NCBI GenBank assembly: GCA_008638375.1
Contig: VIRR01000479.1
Span: 124,001-188,000, forward strand
Direction of reading: 5' to 3'
Length of the DNA: 64,000 nucleotides
Source: Nyssa sinensis
Taxonomy: Eukaryota > Streptophyta > Magnoliopsida > Cornales > Nyssaceae
Notes under the pieces: generated by a model
What the model saw: only the letters and a program-made list of their open reading frames with translations
Database searches by the model: none
What the model was told of the DNA's origin: nothing
In this document: in pieces, positions 1-12,394 of the stretch
Numbering within the stretch: the first letter of the stretch is position 1
Layout: each line of letters opens with the position of its first letter
Position numbers and translations under genes: made by a program

Positions 1-410
1 GTCATGGATAATGGGCTGCCTTCCGAGTTGCATAACTTGCAATAACTTGAACCAAATTGTAACAATTATACAAGTTTCTTGAAAGTAGGAAAATAATAAG
101 CAACTGAACCTGGGTTCTGAAATTGAAGGCATTTGAATCTTGACTTGTATTAAGCACTTTGAATGGCAGGCTTTGTAGAAGCTAACTATCCAGGGCTTTA
201 CTACCGAGCTAAAAGACTTGTATAGAAAAAATCTTTGATAATCAGCACCTTTCTTTAGAACTAACTGATAAGAGCTTTAAGCAACCTGAATCATAACAAT
301 CGGTTGGAATGGGTGTCCGACTGAAAGAATGTTTGTAGCTATGTAGAAGAGCAACTGAATTAAGCCTTTTCGCTTTAGCTTAGGAAATAACCAAGTAGTT
401 TTAGTGAGGT
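1..410. other. Post-array spacer of Tat-A, no gene
   Basis: AT-rich sequence between the tandem array and the window edge. By comparison with the sister element at 18221-29887 this is the spacer that precedes the opposite-strand gene. I see no supported coding sequence in it. Confidence 0.5.
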
Positions 411-890
411 GGATCATACAAGAGGTCTGTACATTGGGATGGACCAGACACGAGGTTTGTACATTGAGATGGACCAGACATAAGATCTGTGTATTGAGAT
501 GGACCAGACATAAGGTCTGTACATTGAGATGGACCAGACATAAGGTCTGTACATTAAGATGAACCAGACATAAGGTCTGTACATTGAGAAGGACCAGACA
601 TAAGGTCTGTACATTAAGATGGCCCAAACACGAGGTCTGTGCATTGAGATGGACCAGACATAAGATCTGTGCATTGAGATGGACCAGATATAAGGTTTGT
701 GCATTGAAATGGATCAGACATAAGGTCTGTACATTGAGATGGACCAGATATAAGGTCTGTACATTGAGATGGACCAGACATAAGGTCTGTACATTGAGAT
801 GGACCAGACATAAGGTCTGTGCATTAAGATGGACCAGATATAAGGTTTGTACATTGAGATGGACCAGACATAAAGTCTGTACATTGAGAT
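411..890. repeat. 30-bp tandem array, 16 copies, Tat-A
   Basis: Sixteen head-to-tail copies of a 30-bp unit in strict register, starting at 411, 441, 471 and so on. Units differ by a few substitutions and have no indels. Each carries a short inverted repeat, CAGAC-ATAAG-GTCTG, able to form a hairpin. In element sense the unit reads hairpin, GGTCCATCT, then a short linker. The same hairpin-plus-GGTCCATCT layout occurs in the array at 24666-25195, in the same place just past integrase. The period is a multiple of three, so several frames stay open through the array; these are not genes. Confidence 0.95.
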
Positions 891-927
891 GGAAATACTT
901 CATGGAATTTTTGAAAGGAAAAATTCT

Positions 928-3900
928 TTATTGAAAATACTTCCGTAAGCATTCTATATTCCAAGGCCTGGGAACAGGTTTCCCATCCATGCTCTCTAGC
1001 CAATAAGTGGTAGGTCTGACTGTCTTTGTCACTTTATAAGGGCCTTCCCAGTTGGGTGATAGCTTTCCCATGGTGGGGTCCTTGGTGTTCTGAAACACTC
1101 TTCTTAAGAAAAGGTCTCCAACTTAGAAGCTGGTAGGTTTAAGCCCCAGCTTAGAGTGGCTGACCATTCTATGCTGATATGCTTCCATCCTGACCCCAGC
1201 TTGCTCCATTTTTTCTTCAAGTAAGTCCAAGTTTTCTATGAGCTACTGATCATTGGTCTCTTGGTTGAAGCTTCAGTCCTTAGGGTAGGCATACCGATCT
1301 CAACAGGGATCACCGCTTCAGTGCCGTAGGCAAGTGAAAAGGGAGTTTCCGATGTTGGAGTTCTTCTAGTTGTTCTAAGGCCCAGAGTACTCTAGGGAGT
1401 TCTTCAACCTATTTTCCCTTAACTCCCTCCAATCTCTTCTTAAGGGCGTCAAGGATCATTCAGTTGGTGACCTCTGCTTACCCATTGGCTTGGGGATGAC
1501 CAGGTGAGGAGAAATGTTGATTGATATGTAGGTCTTGGAAATTTTTTTTAAAGATTTTGCCAGCAAATTGCGTACCGTTGTCTGAGAGGATCACTCGTGG
1601 TATGCGCAACCTGCAAACTATATTCTTCCAAGTGAAACTTTTGACTTCCTTCTCTGTAATGTGTGTTAATGGCTCTTCCTCTACCCATTTTGAGAAGTAG
1701 TCAATAGCTACTAGTAGATATTTCCTGTTCGATGTAGCTTTAGGCAATGGGCCTATGATATCCATCCCCCACTGTGCAAAAGGCCATGGGCTTGTGATAG
1801 GGATGAGCTTATGGCGGGGCTGGTGTTGGTAGGGAGCGAACCTTTGGCACTTATCACATTTATGGGTGCATTCTTTCACCTCCCTCAGCATTCCAGGCCA
1901 GTAGTAGCCTTGTGTTAGAGCTCGGTATGCTATGGTTCTGCCCCTATTATAATTTCCACATATTCCTTCATGAATTTTTTCCAAGACAAATTGGGACTCT
2001 TTTGGAGACAGACATTTTAATAGTGGTTGAGAATAAGATCTTCGGTACAACCTTCCATTCATGACAAGGTACTGAGCTGCTCTGATTCGGACCCTTTTTG
2101 CCTTGTTTTTGTCCTCTAGGAGGAGCCCTTCTTCCAAGTACTAGAGGATATGAGTCATCCAGTTCTGAGGTTGTTCCATAATCTGGACGACTTGGATCTT
2201 TTCGATGCTAAGCCTTGAATGATGAGAGATTCTTAGCGTAGTATCCCTTTCTGACTTCATGTGGGACGCCATGTTTGCCCAAGCATCAGCTTTGCAGTTC
2301 TGACCCCTTTCTATTTTTTGGATTGAGAATGCTTGGAAGGAGCGTTTCAACAAGTTGACCAGTTCTGAATACCGAAGCATCCTGTCATCTTTGATGGAAA
2401 ATTTTCCCTAAACTTGGCTTCATTCCTAAGATAAGGGCTTCGTATTCTGCTTCATTGTTGGAGGCTCTGAATCCCAAGTTGACTGCCTTCTCTACTATGA
2501 GCCCATCAGGGGATTGCAACACCAAACCGACTCCAGAGCCATGGTTGGTGGATGATCTATTAGTATAAAGCTGCCATGTCCACAAACTTTCAAAAAGTCA
2601 GGCTCTGTTCTATAGTGCTGGAGTAAACTCGGCAACAAATGCCCTTAATTGAGATCCGTGGAACATAGCATATGTCGAACTCCCCTAGTTCCACTGACCA
2701 CTTGACTAATCGCCCTGAGACTTCAGGCTTCCTCAGTATTGACTTCAAGGGGTAGGCAGTTGGGACTTCAATGGGATGTGCTTGGAAATAAGGCCGTAGC
2801 TTCCGAACAGATACTATTAGCGCAAGGGCCAATTTTTTAATCTCGGGGTACCTTTTCTCTGTATCTAATAATGCTCTGTTGACATAAAATATGGGCCTCT
2901 GAATGCCTCTATCCTGCCTGACCAGTACAGAGCTGACGGCGTTTTCAGAGACTGGTAGGTATAGAAGTAATTTTTCCCCCTAGATTGGCTTTGATAAAAG
3001 CTTAGGTGAAGCTAAGTACTCCTTCAATTCTTGAAAGGATTTTTCACATTCTTTTGTCCACTGCAGAGCTTTGTTACCTTTCAGAGCTTTGAAGAATGGT
3101 AGGCAACGATCAGTGGATTTGGAGATAAATCTACTCAGAGCTGCTATTCTGCCATTCAGAGCCTGAATGTCTTTCTTGGTCTTTGGTGAATCCAGTCCAA
3201 CCAAAGCCCCAATTTGAGTGGGGTTTGCTTCTATACCCTTCCGAGAGATAATGTACCCTAGAAATTTTCCCTTTGTTACATCGAAGGTGCACTTTGAGGG
3301 ATTGAGCTTCATCTTATACTGCCTCAGGATATCAAATGCTTGAGTCAGGTGCTGGATGTGGCTGCCCTTTCGTAGGCTCTTGACCAACATGTCATCAATA
3401 TAGACCTCCATGGTACTACCAATCAGAGGGCTGAACATCTTATTGACCAGACGCTGGTATGTGGCCCCAGCATTCTTTAGTCCGAACGGCATCACTCTAT
3501 GACAATAGAGACCTCGTTCGGTTATGAATGCTGTCTTTTCCTGGTCTGGAGGGTACATATGGATCTGATTGTCTCCTGAATTGGCATCTATGAATCTTAT
3601 GAGTTCGTGCCCTACAATAGCATCAACTAGCTGATCTATCCTTGGTAAAGGAAAGCTATCTTTGGGACAAGCTTTGTTGAGGTCTGTATAATCAACGCAG
3701 ACTCTCCATTTTCCATTTTTCTTTTTGACCAAAACAGTGTTGGCTAGCCAATCAGGATAAAATACCTCTCGTATCATCTTGGCATCAAGTAGCCTTTGGA
3801 CCTCTTCGTTGATAATCTGATGCCGCTCTGGAGCGAGTGGCCTTCTTTTCTGTCTTACTGGTGGGTGGTCTGGATCCACCATTAGTTTATAAGTGATGAG

Positions 3901-4188
3901 GTCTGGATCTATACCTTCCATATCCTTCGTTTCCCAAGCAAACACGGAGAGGTTTTTCTTCAAGAATTCTACCATCTCATCCTGCTCAGCAGGTGTCAGG
4001 TCTAGGCCTATTTGTAGGTAGTGCCCTTGGGGTTCCGAGCTGACCAGTACTTTAATGGGTTCCCCTGTGGGCTTGGCCCTACTGTTCCTTCCTCTACGGT
4101 TTAGTGGCTCGTCAATTCTGGAATGGCAGTCTTCTGCCTCGTGATAGTGGGAGTAGACTAGATCCCCACATTCACGAGTATGCAGTAA
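928..4188 (-). pseudogene. Tat-A pol remnant (RT, RNase H, integrase)
   Basis: Degenerate reverse transcriptase, two RNase H-like regions and integrase, read from 4188 down to a TAA at 928-930. The best-preserved stretch (3975-2980) is the RT, with the VYIDDML catalytic box and the MPFGLKNAGATYQ motif. The connection/RNase H part (2832-2141) carries small deletions that change frame near 2590 and 2385. The integrase part (2137-1478) keeps the zinc-finger cysteines (CDKCQRF), the MDIIGPLP strand and SDNGTQF. An in-frame TAG at 2141-2143 sits between RNase H and integrase, at the same place as in the sister element at 23414. The downstream end of integrase (about 1478-928) can still be followed to PRPWN and the C-terminal KYFQ. 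Not functional. Confidence 0.88.
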
Positions 4189-6490
4189 TTACGATTTGGG
4201 GGCCTTGACCTTGAGTGCGAGGGCATGACATTCTCTAGAGGTTGGCTGGCATCCCTTTATAGAGTAGACAGTTTGATCGTGGACGTACTTTAGGCATTGG
4301 TGGAGGGTCGAGGTGATTGCTCCCATCTGATGTAGCCAAGGTCTCCCAACTATGACATTGTAGGGGGATTTGGCATTCAGAACCATGTATTCGGTTACTG
4401 TGGTGTTTTGTCTGTCCCCTTCTCCAGCAGTGGTGGCAAGGTCAATCCTTCCTAATGGAGTGTTGAGATTTCCATCAAAACCCGCCATGATTACACTAGT
4501 GGGCGTGATGTCACTAGGGTTGAGCTTCATCTACTTGAAAGGTTCGTAGAACAGAACGTTCGTTGAACTCTCAGTGTCTACGAGGACTCTTCGGATCTCA
4601 AAGTTGGCAATTTTAAGGGAGATGACAAGGGCATCACTGTGAGGACAGTGTACTCCTACTAGGTCTTGATCCGAGAACTGGATATCTGGCACCGGCGTTA
4701 ATCTTTTCTCCACATTAGAGATCTGTATGATGCTGGGAGTAGCTCTGGCCTCCCGAGCATACCATTTCCTTGATTTGTTGGAAGTTCCTGTTGTAGAGGA
4801 ATCTGCATGTAGGACAAAGATTACTTGGTTGTTCTGCCGTGGAGGCTCATTCTGTCCTTCCTTTTGCTCCTGCCTCTAGTCAGGCCTCCTCTGTTGGGGC
4901 CTATCATCACGGGGGTTCTACCCTCCGTCTTGCTTGATGAATTTCTGTAGTCGCCCTCTCCTTATAAGCTGCTCAATCTCGTGCTTAAGAGCCTTACATG
5001 TGTTGGTTGTGTGCCCACGGTCCTTGGAAATCACAATACTTGCTTTGATCCCTGTAGCTGGGGTCACCTTTCAAAGGGTCTGGCCATCTCAAGTTTTTTC
5101 GAGATCTGACTTGCCGTAGTATGTTATTTAGAGAGGTGTTCAGAGGAGTAAAATTGGTGAAAACTCTTAGCCCTAAATTATATGAAGTTCTAGGCACCAC
5201 TGTTTTCTCTGGGCTTCTGACCCTCTTTCTAGCCGTACTAGGGTCCCTCATCTGGTCATCCTTCCTTTGATTATCTTTCTTCTGGTTATCTTTTTGGGCT
5301 TACTCTTTAATCTTTCGGGAGGTGTCTTTGGCTTCCTCTAGGTTAATGTATTTCCTTGCTTGGTCCATGAGGGCTGCCATGTCGGCAGGGAGATTTTTGG
5401 TCAAGGAATCCCTAAAGCCTTCTTGAGCAAGGCTAGAGGCCAGAGCAGCTACAAGGAAACTGGAGCTGTAGTCTGTAACCTCAGTGATTTCGGCATTGAA
5501 GCGCGCGATGTATTCTCTAAGGGACTCTTCCTTTATCTGCTTTACATTCAGCAAGAATTTAGGACCCTTCCTCTACCTCTTATTGGTCATGAATCTGTCC
5601 AGGAATCGCCTGTTGAGTTCATAGAAATTGGTAACCGAGTTCGGTGGGAGGTGATGAAACCACTTCAGAGCAGTACCCTTAAGGCTGGTTACAAACGTTC
5701 GGCACATAAAGGCGTCAAAAGTGTCGTGTAGGGCCATGGTGTGCTGCTAGTGGGAAAAGTGGTCCCCAGGATCCCCTATCCCATCATAGGGAGTGAATTT
5801 CGAGACAAAAAACTTTTTCGGCCTCTCCTCAGCCATGATAGCAGGGGTGAATGGTGTGGCAAACCTTCTGAGCAGCCTTGTTAACTCGTCCTGCTCTAGA
5901 GGGTTTTGAACACCCCTCATAACAATAGTGCGGTCCATAGATTCTGCAACTTCTTCAGCTCTTTGTGAGCCCCTAGGCAAGATTGGTTACTGCGAGTCAA
6001 GCCTTGTGGCTTCAGGGCCTATAGGGACAGAATGATCCTGGCCCATGGCTGGGAGATTATTTTGATCCTCCTAGACTGGAGGTGCAGGTGTTGCTTGGGG
6101 CTGAGGTTATTGTGGTGCCAGATTCATTCCCGAAGCCTTAGTGGTGCTCCGGTAATAGACTTCTGGAATAAAGGTTAGGATCCTTCTGCCTGCGGCTGTT
6201 GACGGTTGGGGATCTCTATGAACGTGAGTAGTAGTAAGAGGTTGTTCCCTTTAATTAGTCGCGTTGACAAGTGGATTCAAAGGATTGGCTTCATGATTCT
6301 GAGTGAGCATTGCCAGAGTCCTGGACATGGCTAGAAGTTGTTCTTGTATTAACTGGTTTTTCTGTTTGACTTGGTCGAGCTCTTGTCGTACAGGATCAAT
6401 CGTTTGTCCTCTTCCTCGTCTGGCAGACGGTCGGGGTTGAGGGTTTTGAGGATTTTGAGTATTCTTCCTTGGTTGGAGATTGGGAGCCAT
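4189..6490 (-). pseudogene. Tat-A gag-protease remnant
   Basis: Begins at the ATG at 6490 (MAPNLQPRKN), about 60 bases inside the primer site, and keeps recognisable gag (5554-5300: SLREYIARFNAEITE), a linker and the aspartic protease (4713-4189). The protease active site has decayed: the expected DTGSS reads DTESS. Several in-frame stops and one frame change between about 4994 and 4713 break it. The end of the region reads AAA TCG TAA TTA where the sister elements read UAG CAA UUA, so the recoding site itself seems to have mutated in two positions. Protein is clearly homologous to 18926-21289. Confidence 0.87.
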
Positions 6491-6550
6491 AATCCTTTAG
6501 CAAAAAGGAGAATGAGTTTTGAATCAGTAGAGCACTTGGTGATTGTCGTT

Positions 6551-6567
6551 TCCCACAGACGGCGCCA
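6551..6567 (-). promoter_or_regulatory. Primer binding site, Tat-A
   Basis: In element sense TGGCGCCGTCTGTGGGA starts four bases inside the LTR end. It is the site where a host tRNA 3' end primes minus-strand DNA synthesis. The same site occurs at 18852 and, with one change, at 44779. I do not assign the tRNA. Confidence 0.85.
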
Positions 6568-6570
6568 AAT

Positions 6571-7137
6571 TGATGCTGCACTTTTTGGCCAATGTAGATT
6601 CCAAGCTGGGCTCCCTGAAGAACACTTAAAGAAGAAGATCAAAGGACTACCGGATTGGCTCCAACGGTAGCCGCTCTGATGTTTAAATTAATAAAACTGA
6701 ATTGAAAGACTGTAATGAAAGCCAAATAAGGAGCATAGAAAATAAAGCGTACCTTTAGGGTTTAATTTATAGGTGGTGGCTTTCCTAAGTTGATTAGGAT
6801 TTGGAGCCATGAAAGTAGGGATTTGATTACTGGAGTAAGGCAGTTACTTTGTTGGATATTGTATCAATAGAGATAACCATGTGTGACAGTTTCCTTGTAG
6901 AAGACTGTTTCCTTATTCTCTGCTCGGCAGATCTTAAGGCGGCAATGAGCTCTGAATCACGGAGAGTACTCTGAAGGTCTGTGCTCAGACCTGTAAGTTC
7001 TGCAAGGATGTAGATATGCTCTGTAGGTATGTGCTCAACCCTTTAAGTTCTGTAGGTCTGTTCGGAATGGCCGAGCACGGTTGATCTGAAGACATACGTG
7101 TCAAGTGATGATTGGTCTGTCACTTTGTAGTATATCA
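6571..7137 (-). repeat. Tat-A 5' LTR (567 bp)
   Basis: In element sense it runs from TGATATACTACAAAG (at 7137) to GCAGCATCA (at 6571), so it has TG...CA ends. Its first 50 bases align with the LTR of Tat-B, including CCAATCA and ACTTGACACGTATG. A TATA-like TATAAATTAAA is at 6761-6771 on the minus strand, followed within 120 bases by a perfect 6-bp stem (6647-6670). The sister elements carry a matching hairpin at the same place. Confidence 0.9.
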
Positions 7138-8246
7138 AATGTGTATACTAAAAATTATCACATTTAAGATGTTCAATGTGTTCGTGCGCTGTTTTATTTA
7201 TTGCTCACCAATTTGTACTGGTACCGGCTCTTTTGCAATTGAAAGGTTCTATCATGGTTATGGATGTTGCTTCATTTTTGTTAAAATAGCCTAATATGAT
7301 TCATTTTGCTCAACAAATGATTGAAAGCACCTCATACCCATTCTCATAGAATATCTTTTGGCATTTTGGTTTGTTATGTGTGTTCCTCTTTTTTTTTTTT
7401 TTTTTTGAAGTTACGCTGGAAATACATTGAGTGTTCCTGTTTAGCTTGTTCATTTTGGCCAAAAAAGGCCTCTTTTTGTCCAAGATGTATACATGTTTAA
7501 ACCCTAGTCACTAATTATTCTTTTTTCCTTGAAAATTAGGGCTGACCCCAGCTGAATCTAGGTGTTCGGGCTCATCTTAGTCATATGCAGGTTATGCTCA
7601 AATTCAGGTTTAGCCCTTGATGTGCCAAGCCAATCTTGTCCAGAACTGGCCTGCCAAAATTCAGTATAGCGCAAGCTGAGCCAGGAGTTGCTGTGTTAAA
7701 GCCACTGTTTTCGTGGGCCAAGCCAGGGGTCATTTGAGCTCTACTCGTTAAGAAGATGAGCCCAATAAAAATGATGTATTTAATTCTCTCTCATTTTCCT
7801 TTAATCATTTATGTCCTTAATTTGCTTGGTAACTCTTTGTATGTCAGTGAATCAGAATCAAAACCATGTCATGCTTTGCCTATTTTATCATATGAATGAA
7901 CGTATTTCTAGACACTATGACATGGTTTTTTGGGGTTCAGTTGCACATGGAAGTTATCTATGTTACTATAGGTTGATCATGCTGAGATCATCTCAAGGAA
8001 CTTGGATCCACTTTAGTAGAATGCCCATTTTTAACATTTTTGCGTCTTTTAAAAGTCAAGCATTCTGTTCATATTAATTTTGGGCCAATTCCATAGACCT
8101 GGTCCATAGCAAAATGTCAGCATTAAGGAGGAATAAATGGTAGTCTTATTCTCGGAGTAGTTACATTTGTGGGTAGTTGCAGTGGTGGATTTAGAGATTA
8201 CGATTAAAAGGGTTAAAATGTAAATTTCAAAATTTAACAAGAGTTT

Positions 8247-8251
<5 letters not shown>

Positions 8252-8284
<33 letters not shown>
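8252..8284. repeat. (TA)n microsatellite
   Basis: Uninterrupted TA dinucleotide run of about 33 bases. Confidence 0.98.
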
Positions 8285-8289
<5 letters not shown>

Positions 8290-8773
8290 ATTTAGGGGAA
8301 TCGAGTTGTAATTTTTTAACTAAAATAATGTAGAAACAAAATTACAATTTTCAAACTTTTGGAAGCTCCCTCCCTGATTTTTCAGATGTACATTACTTTG
8401 CTAAAACTAAAAGTCATAGTGGCATTAATAATAGTCAAATTCAATAGTTAAGCATGAGAAAAAAGTAATTGAGGGAAATGCTGATTTATTTATTTATTTA
8501 TTTTAAAAAAGAAAGATTGTCAAATTTGTAAACCAATCACATGAAACCCAACGGGGAAACTTTTCTTACTAAACTAATGGGGAAAAGAATAATGAATAAT
8601 GTTGATTGCCCCAATTCTTGTACAAATGAACATTTGTTTTTGCAATATTTACAAGAATATGCTCCAATTAAATGTCTGGTCTCATAGGTTCAAAAAGCTT
8701 TGAAATGTCTTCAGATTGCGGAGGGGCTGAATTATGAGTAAATCTTAAAATAGAAAATAGAAAAATAAAAGAG

Positions 8774-8775
<2 letters not shown>

Positions 8776-8814
<39 letters not shown>
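8776..8814. repeat. (GA)n microsatellite
   Basis: Uninterrupted GA dinucleotide run of about 38 bases. Confidence 0.98.
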
Positions 8815-8817
<3 letters not shown>

Positions 8818-9791
8818 AGATTGTGTAGAGTGGAGGTTCCATTCATTGGACAGTCTCCACCAGGATGGTGTACCAAGTAAGCAAAGGGATTTGATTTTTT
8901 TTTTTTAATTAGAACAATAATTATAAATCTTGAACATACCAGAATGTCAAAGAAAGAAATCATGTATCACAGATATCAAAGAACATAGAGTTATGGGAAA
9001 CCTAAAACATAATTAAAAGGAACTCCATTCTTAAACAAAAGGAAAAGGATGAAGCAAACATCTCAAAGTTAAAAAAGAATCTTCCACCACCATATGCTTG
9101 GTGGAATACTGTGATTACCAAAATGATTTAAAGATGGTCCAAGTAAAGCAGCTAAATTGGACCCGATGGGTCGCTGGGGTTGGGGTTGTAGGGCAAGCTT
9201 AGCTTTACATGAGATCAATTTTCCTCGAATCGAATACGACACTTCTATTTCCACAGCACCAATTGATGGGAATTTACTCATTTTCTCTTCCGGGAATCAA
9301 TTATTACGTGGCCTAACATTTATCACATTCTCTCTCACTCAATCAAACTAAGGCTGCCTCCATGCATTCCAATACACTACATTACTTACCCGCTCTCCCC
9401 TCTCCCTCTATCTCTACACTGACCCGTTCATCATTCTGGTTATTTTCCCTGAAAATATGGCCAAGAAAACTGCCGAAATTCTCCTTAGTGCCTTCACTTC
9501 AATCGTTTTCCTATTCCTTGATTTCCTAGACTTCCTTCTTTGCTTATTTTACAGATTTCTTGATGAATTCCTGGAAGGAAACGCCTCCCCTCGTTATTGT
9601 GGAAACAGGGAAGCCAAGGAGACGACTGTGAATGATGACAGAGAAAGTGAAGTGTCTCAGACTCTTTATGCCAGGAAAAACGTTTTCAGGGAAATGTGTT
9701 TTCTTGGAATCGTGAGGAAATGGGAGGATACCAAGAAAATAGGATGTGGGATGGTGGACAATAGGTGGTCTGACTGTGGGTGTGAGACTTG

Positions 9792-10243
9792 GAATTTTTG
9801 ACTCGACTCGGGCTTTTTTAAAAGTTATTAATCCGATTCAAACATATTTTAACTTATTTTTTAGACTCATATCTTTTTTAGAAGCGTCTAAATCTTAAAA
9901 AATAACGATTCATGTATGCGTAATGAAAAAGGAGTGCATTTAAACTATATATGTCTTTTAAAAGGAATGTATTACTTTAAAAACGTACAAGACATAGACG
10001 TCTTGCAAAAGCGTCTAAAATTTATACGCCTTTATTTAATCTCAAATTTTAGGTTAATTAAAAGCGTATAAGATTAATACGCCTTTTAAAGACGTCTGAG
10101 ATTAACATGCATTTGGTAAAAAAAATTCTAGAAGCGTTTAAAATTTAAATACTTTTAAAAAAGACATGAATCTGAAAAATAAGTTAAAGTATACTTTGAT
10201 CGGGTAATAACTTTTAAAAAAACTTGGGTGGGGTCAAAAATTC
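9792..10243. mobile_element. 452-bp terminal-inverted-repeat MITE in exon 1 of the hydrolase gene
   Basis: Flanked by the perfect 10-bp direct repeat GTGAGACTTG (9782-9791 and 10244-10253). Its ends, GAATTTTTGAC... and ...GTCAAAAATTC, are inverted repeats of about 50 bp with a few mismatches. The interior has further short inverted repeats (AAGCGTCTAAA-type) and no coding capacity. A 9-10-bp duplication fits Mutator-like elements, so I call it a non-autonomous MULE-type MITE. It interrupts codons after CGCET, and host coding sequence resumes directly after the second copy of the duplication. Confidence 0.85.
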
Positions 10244-10450
10244 GTGAGACTTGTGTTTCATGGACGATTAATGGTGATCAGAAGCTTCATGCTGTTGTCA
10301 GAGAACCATCAACAGGTACCATAAGATCATTCCATTTTCCAATTCTTGATCTTTGATTTTTGGGTCATATAATTCTCTTTTGGACATTAGTTTGAACAGG
10401 TACCCTCATTTCTTTGAGCGTATATATTATATGTATACATGTAAGTTTCT

Positions 10451-10476
10451 TTATATATATATATATATATATATAT
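10451..10476. repeat. (TA)n microsatellite in intron 1 of the hydrolase gene
   Basis: Short TA run between the exon ending at 10315 and the exon starting at 10631. Confidence 0.95.
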
Positions 10477-11750
10477 TTTTTAGGCGATTAATATGGTGAA
10501 TCACTTGCAAATGATGTTCTGCATTTATGAAATGGCACTTCATTACTGAGATTTCCTACCTTATCTCTCCATAGGCTCTCATTCCATGTGATATGATCAC
10601 TAAATTGTATTTGCATTTTATGTTTGACAGCCACTTTGGAGGATTGCAGGGGAAAGCCAACAGAAAATGTAATATTCCTACATGGTTTCCTCTCATCTTC
10701 TTTGTATTGGACAGAAACAGTGTTTCCTAATCTATCTGATCCTACAAAGCAAAATTACAGATTGTTTGCGGTTGACCTCTTGGGATTTGGAAGAAGCCCA
10801 AAGCCAAGAGACTGTCTGTACACCTTGAAAGATCACTCGGATATGATCGAAAAGTCTGTTATATCTCCTTTTCAATTGAATTCTTTCCATTTGGTGGCAC
10901 ACTCCATGGGTTGCATAATTGCATTGGCATTGGCTGCAAAGTACTTAAATTCTGTCAAATCGATCACCCTGATAGCACCGGTGAGTGCATAATTTACTGA
11001 CACAGACTCGTACTTTGCTAGTGTCTGCTATAAACACTAAATGCAGCCTTTTGTAGCTAATTCATCGAATTCAACTTTTGCATTTCTCTTTTGTGGTTAA
11101 ATATTGAATTGTTAGGCATTGAGGGTAAAAAAAATGTCGTCCATTTTTGTGAGGTTCTTCCAACTTCAATTTTTTTACTTGATTTTCCCGGTTTTGATTT
11201 CATTTGTTTTACCTTCTTTATGCCTATCTATCAATCTTATCTTTTAAAAAAAAAAAAAAATCATTTTTCAGCCTTACTTCCCTTCTTCTAAAGAGGGTGC
11301 GAGTTTAAGAGTGCTCAGAAAGCTTGTGGATAAGAGATTGTGGCCACCATTATTGTTTTGTTCATCAGTCATGTCATGGTATGAGCACCTGGGTCGATGT
11401 GTATGCTTGCTTATCTGCCGAAACCATAGGACATGGGAGTGGGTTTTGAGGCTACTTACAGGGAGAAGGTAACAACCAAACCACCATTTTAGTTTCTTAA
11501 CTTGTGTTAATGGAAAATTATGTATTGATTTTTCTTTTTTATCTTGTAGGGATCTACATTTCATGATCATGGACTTGACTAGTCACACTCACCATTCAGC
11601 TTGGCATACAATGCATAATGTGATATGTGGGGGAGCAGAATTAATGGATGAATACCTTGAAGCTTTGAAAGATTCTGCAGTGAATATCAATGTTATTCAA
11701 GGCAGTCGGGACCACGTAGTCCCATTAGAGTGCAGCAACAACATTAAGAT

Positions 11751-12383
11751 TGACATAGCGGAAGCTTATAAAGAAATAGGATACCGCTTGTTTCTTGAAG
11801 AATCACTCGAATCTACGAACAAAACGTAACACACTCGAATTCACGAACTCAGAAAATAAGATCTCAGAAAGAAAATTCTTTATTGAATGAAACTTAACCT
11901 TACAATGAAAAGAAATAACCTTTTATATAGGCTACAAAACCTAATTCGTTTAGAACTATAACTCCTAATTCGATTAGAACTATAACTTTAGGAAAGAAAT
12001 AATTAAAATAAAGAGAAATACTAAAAATTTTAAAAACAAAAATATTTTAATTAAAAGCATAAATCAAAAGCCCTAAACTTAAGCAGCAATCTGGTAAAAT
12101 GACAACTCCAAATGGCAATTGCAGCTTCCAAAATTAAGTGGCACATTATTACCAAAAATAGCAAAAACGCGCTTTTGAATGCCAAAAACGAAGGAATTTA
12201 CTCGAAAAGTGACATATGTCCTGGCAAAACGAGGAGTATTGATCAGCACATCAATTCCAAGTCACCCACCAAATTTCACGCAATTCTGACATTTGACCCT
12301 TCTGTCTCTACTAGTGCTTTTTTTTTTTTTTTTTTTGGAGGTCCCTCCGTGCTAGGAATTCTTCTGCAATCTATTCTACATCA
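11751..12383 (-). repeat. 3' LTR of the CRM-type element (633 bp)
   Basis: Plus-strand ends TGACATAGCGG and CTACATCA match the other copy at 16901-17540 along the whole length, including the shared AAAACGTAACACACTC segment. The adjoining internal sequence at 12384 is purine-rich in element sense (GCAGAGGAGAC), as expected of a polypurine tract. Confidence 0.92.
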
Positions 12384-12394
12384 GTCTCCTCTGC

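Larger units (their letters stand above)
1..7137 (-). mobile_element. Tat-A: old Ty3/gypsy (Tat lineage) element, cut by window start
   Basis: An LTR retrotransposon on the minus strand whose 5' LTR (6571-7137), primer binding site, gag-protease, pol and post-pol tandem array are visible. The antisense gene, polypurine tract and 3' LTR found in the two sister elements would lie left of position 1. The Tat lineage is inferred from the gag start (MAPNLQPR), the second RNase H domain and the TGGCGCCGTCTGTGGGA primer site. Coding regions hold several stops and at least three frame changes, so this copy is dead and older than the sister elements at 18221 and 44176. The base pairs after the LTR, AATGT at 7138-7142, would be the target duplication, but its partner is outside the window. 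Confidence 0.9.
7138..9456. other. Intergenic; microsatellites; upstream region of the hydrolase gene
   Basis: No supported gene in about 2.3 kb. It holds an oligo-T run near 7390-7406, an AT microsatellite at 8252-8284 and a GA microsatellite at 8776-8814. A CT-rich stretch just before 9457 fits a plant 5' untranslated leader. Some of this sequence may be old repeat DNA, but I see no paired termini. Confidence 0.6.

Noticed and set aside
411..890. CRISPR-like array
   Set aside because: Units are directly adjacent with no unique spacers, in plant DNA, inside a retrotransposon.
277..934. Long open frames on both strands through the 30-bp array
   Set aside because: A period divisible by three with no stop in the unit keeps several frames open at once. 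The predicted proteins are simple repeats and differ by frame.
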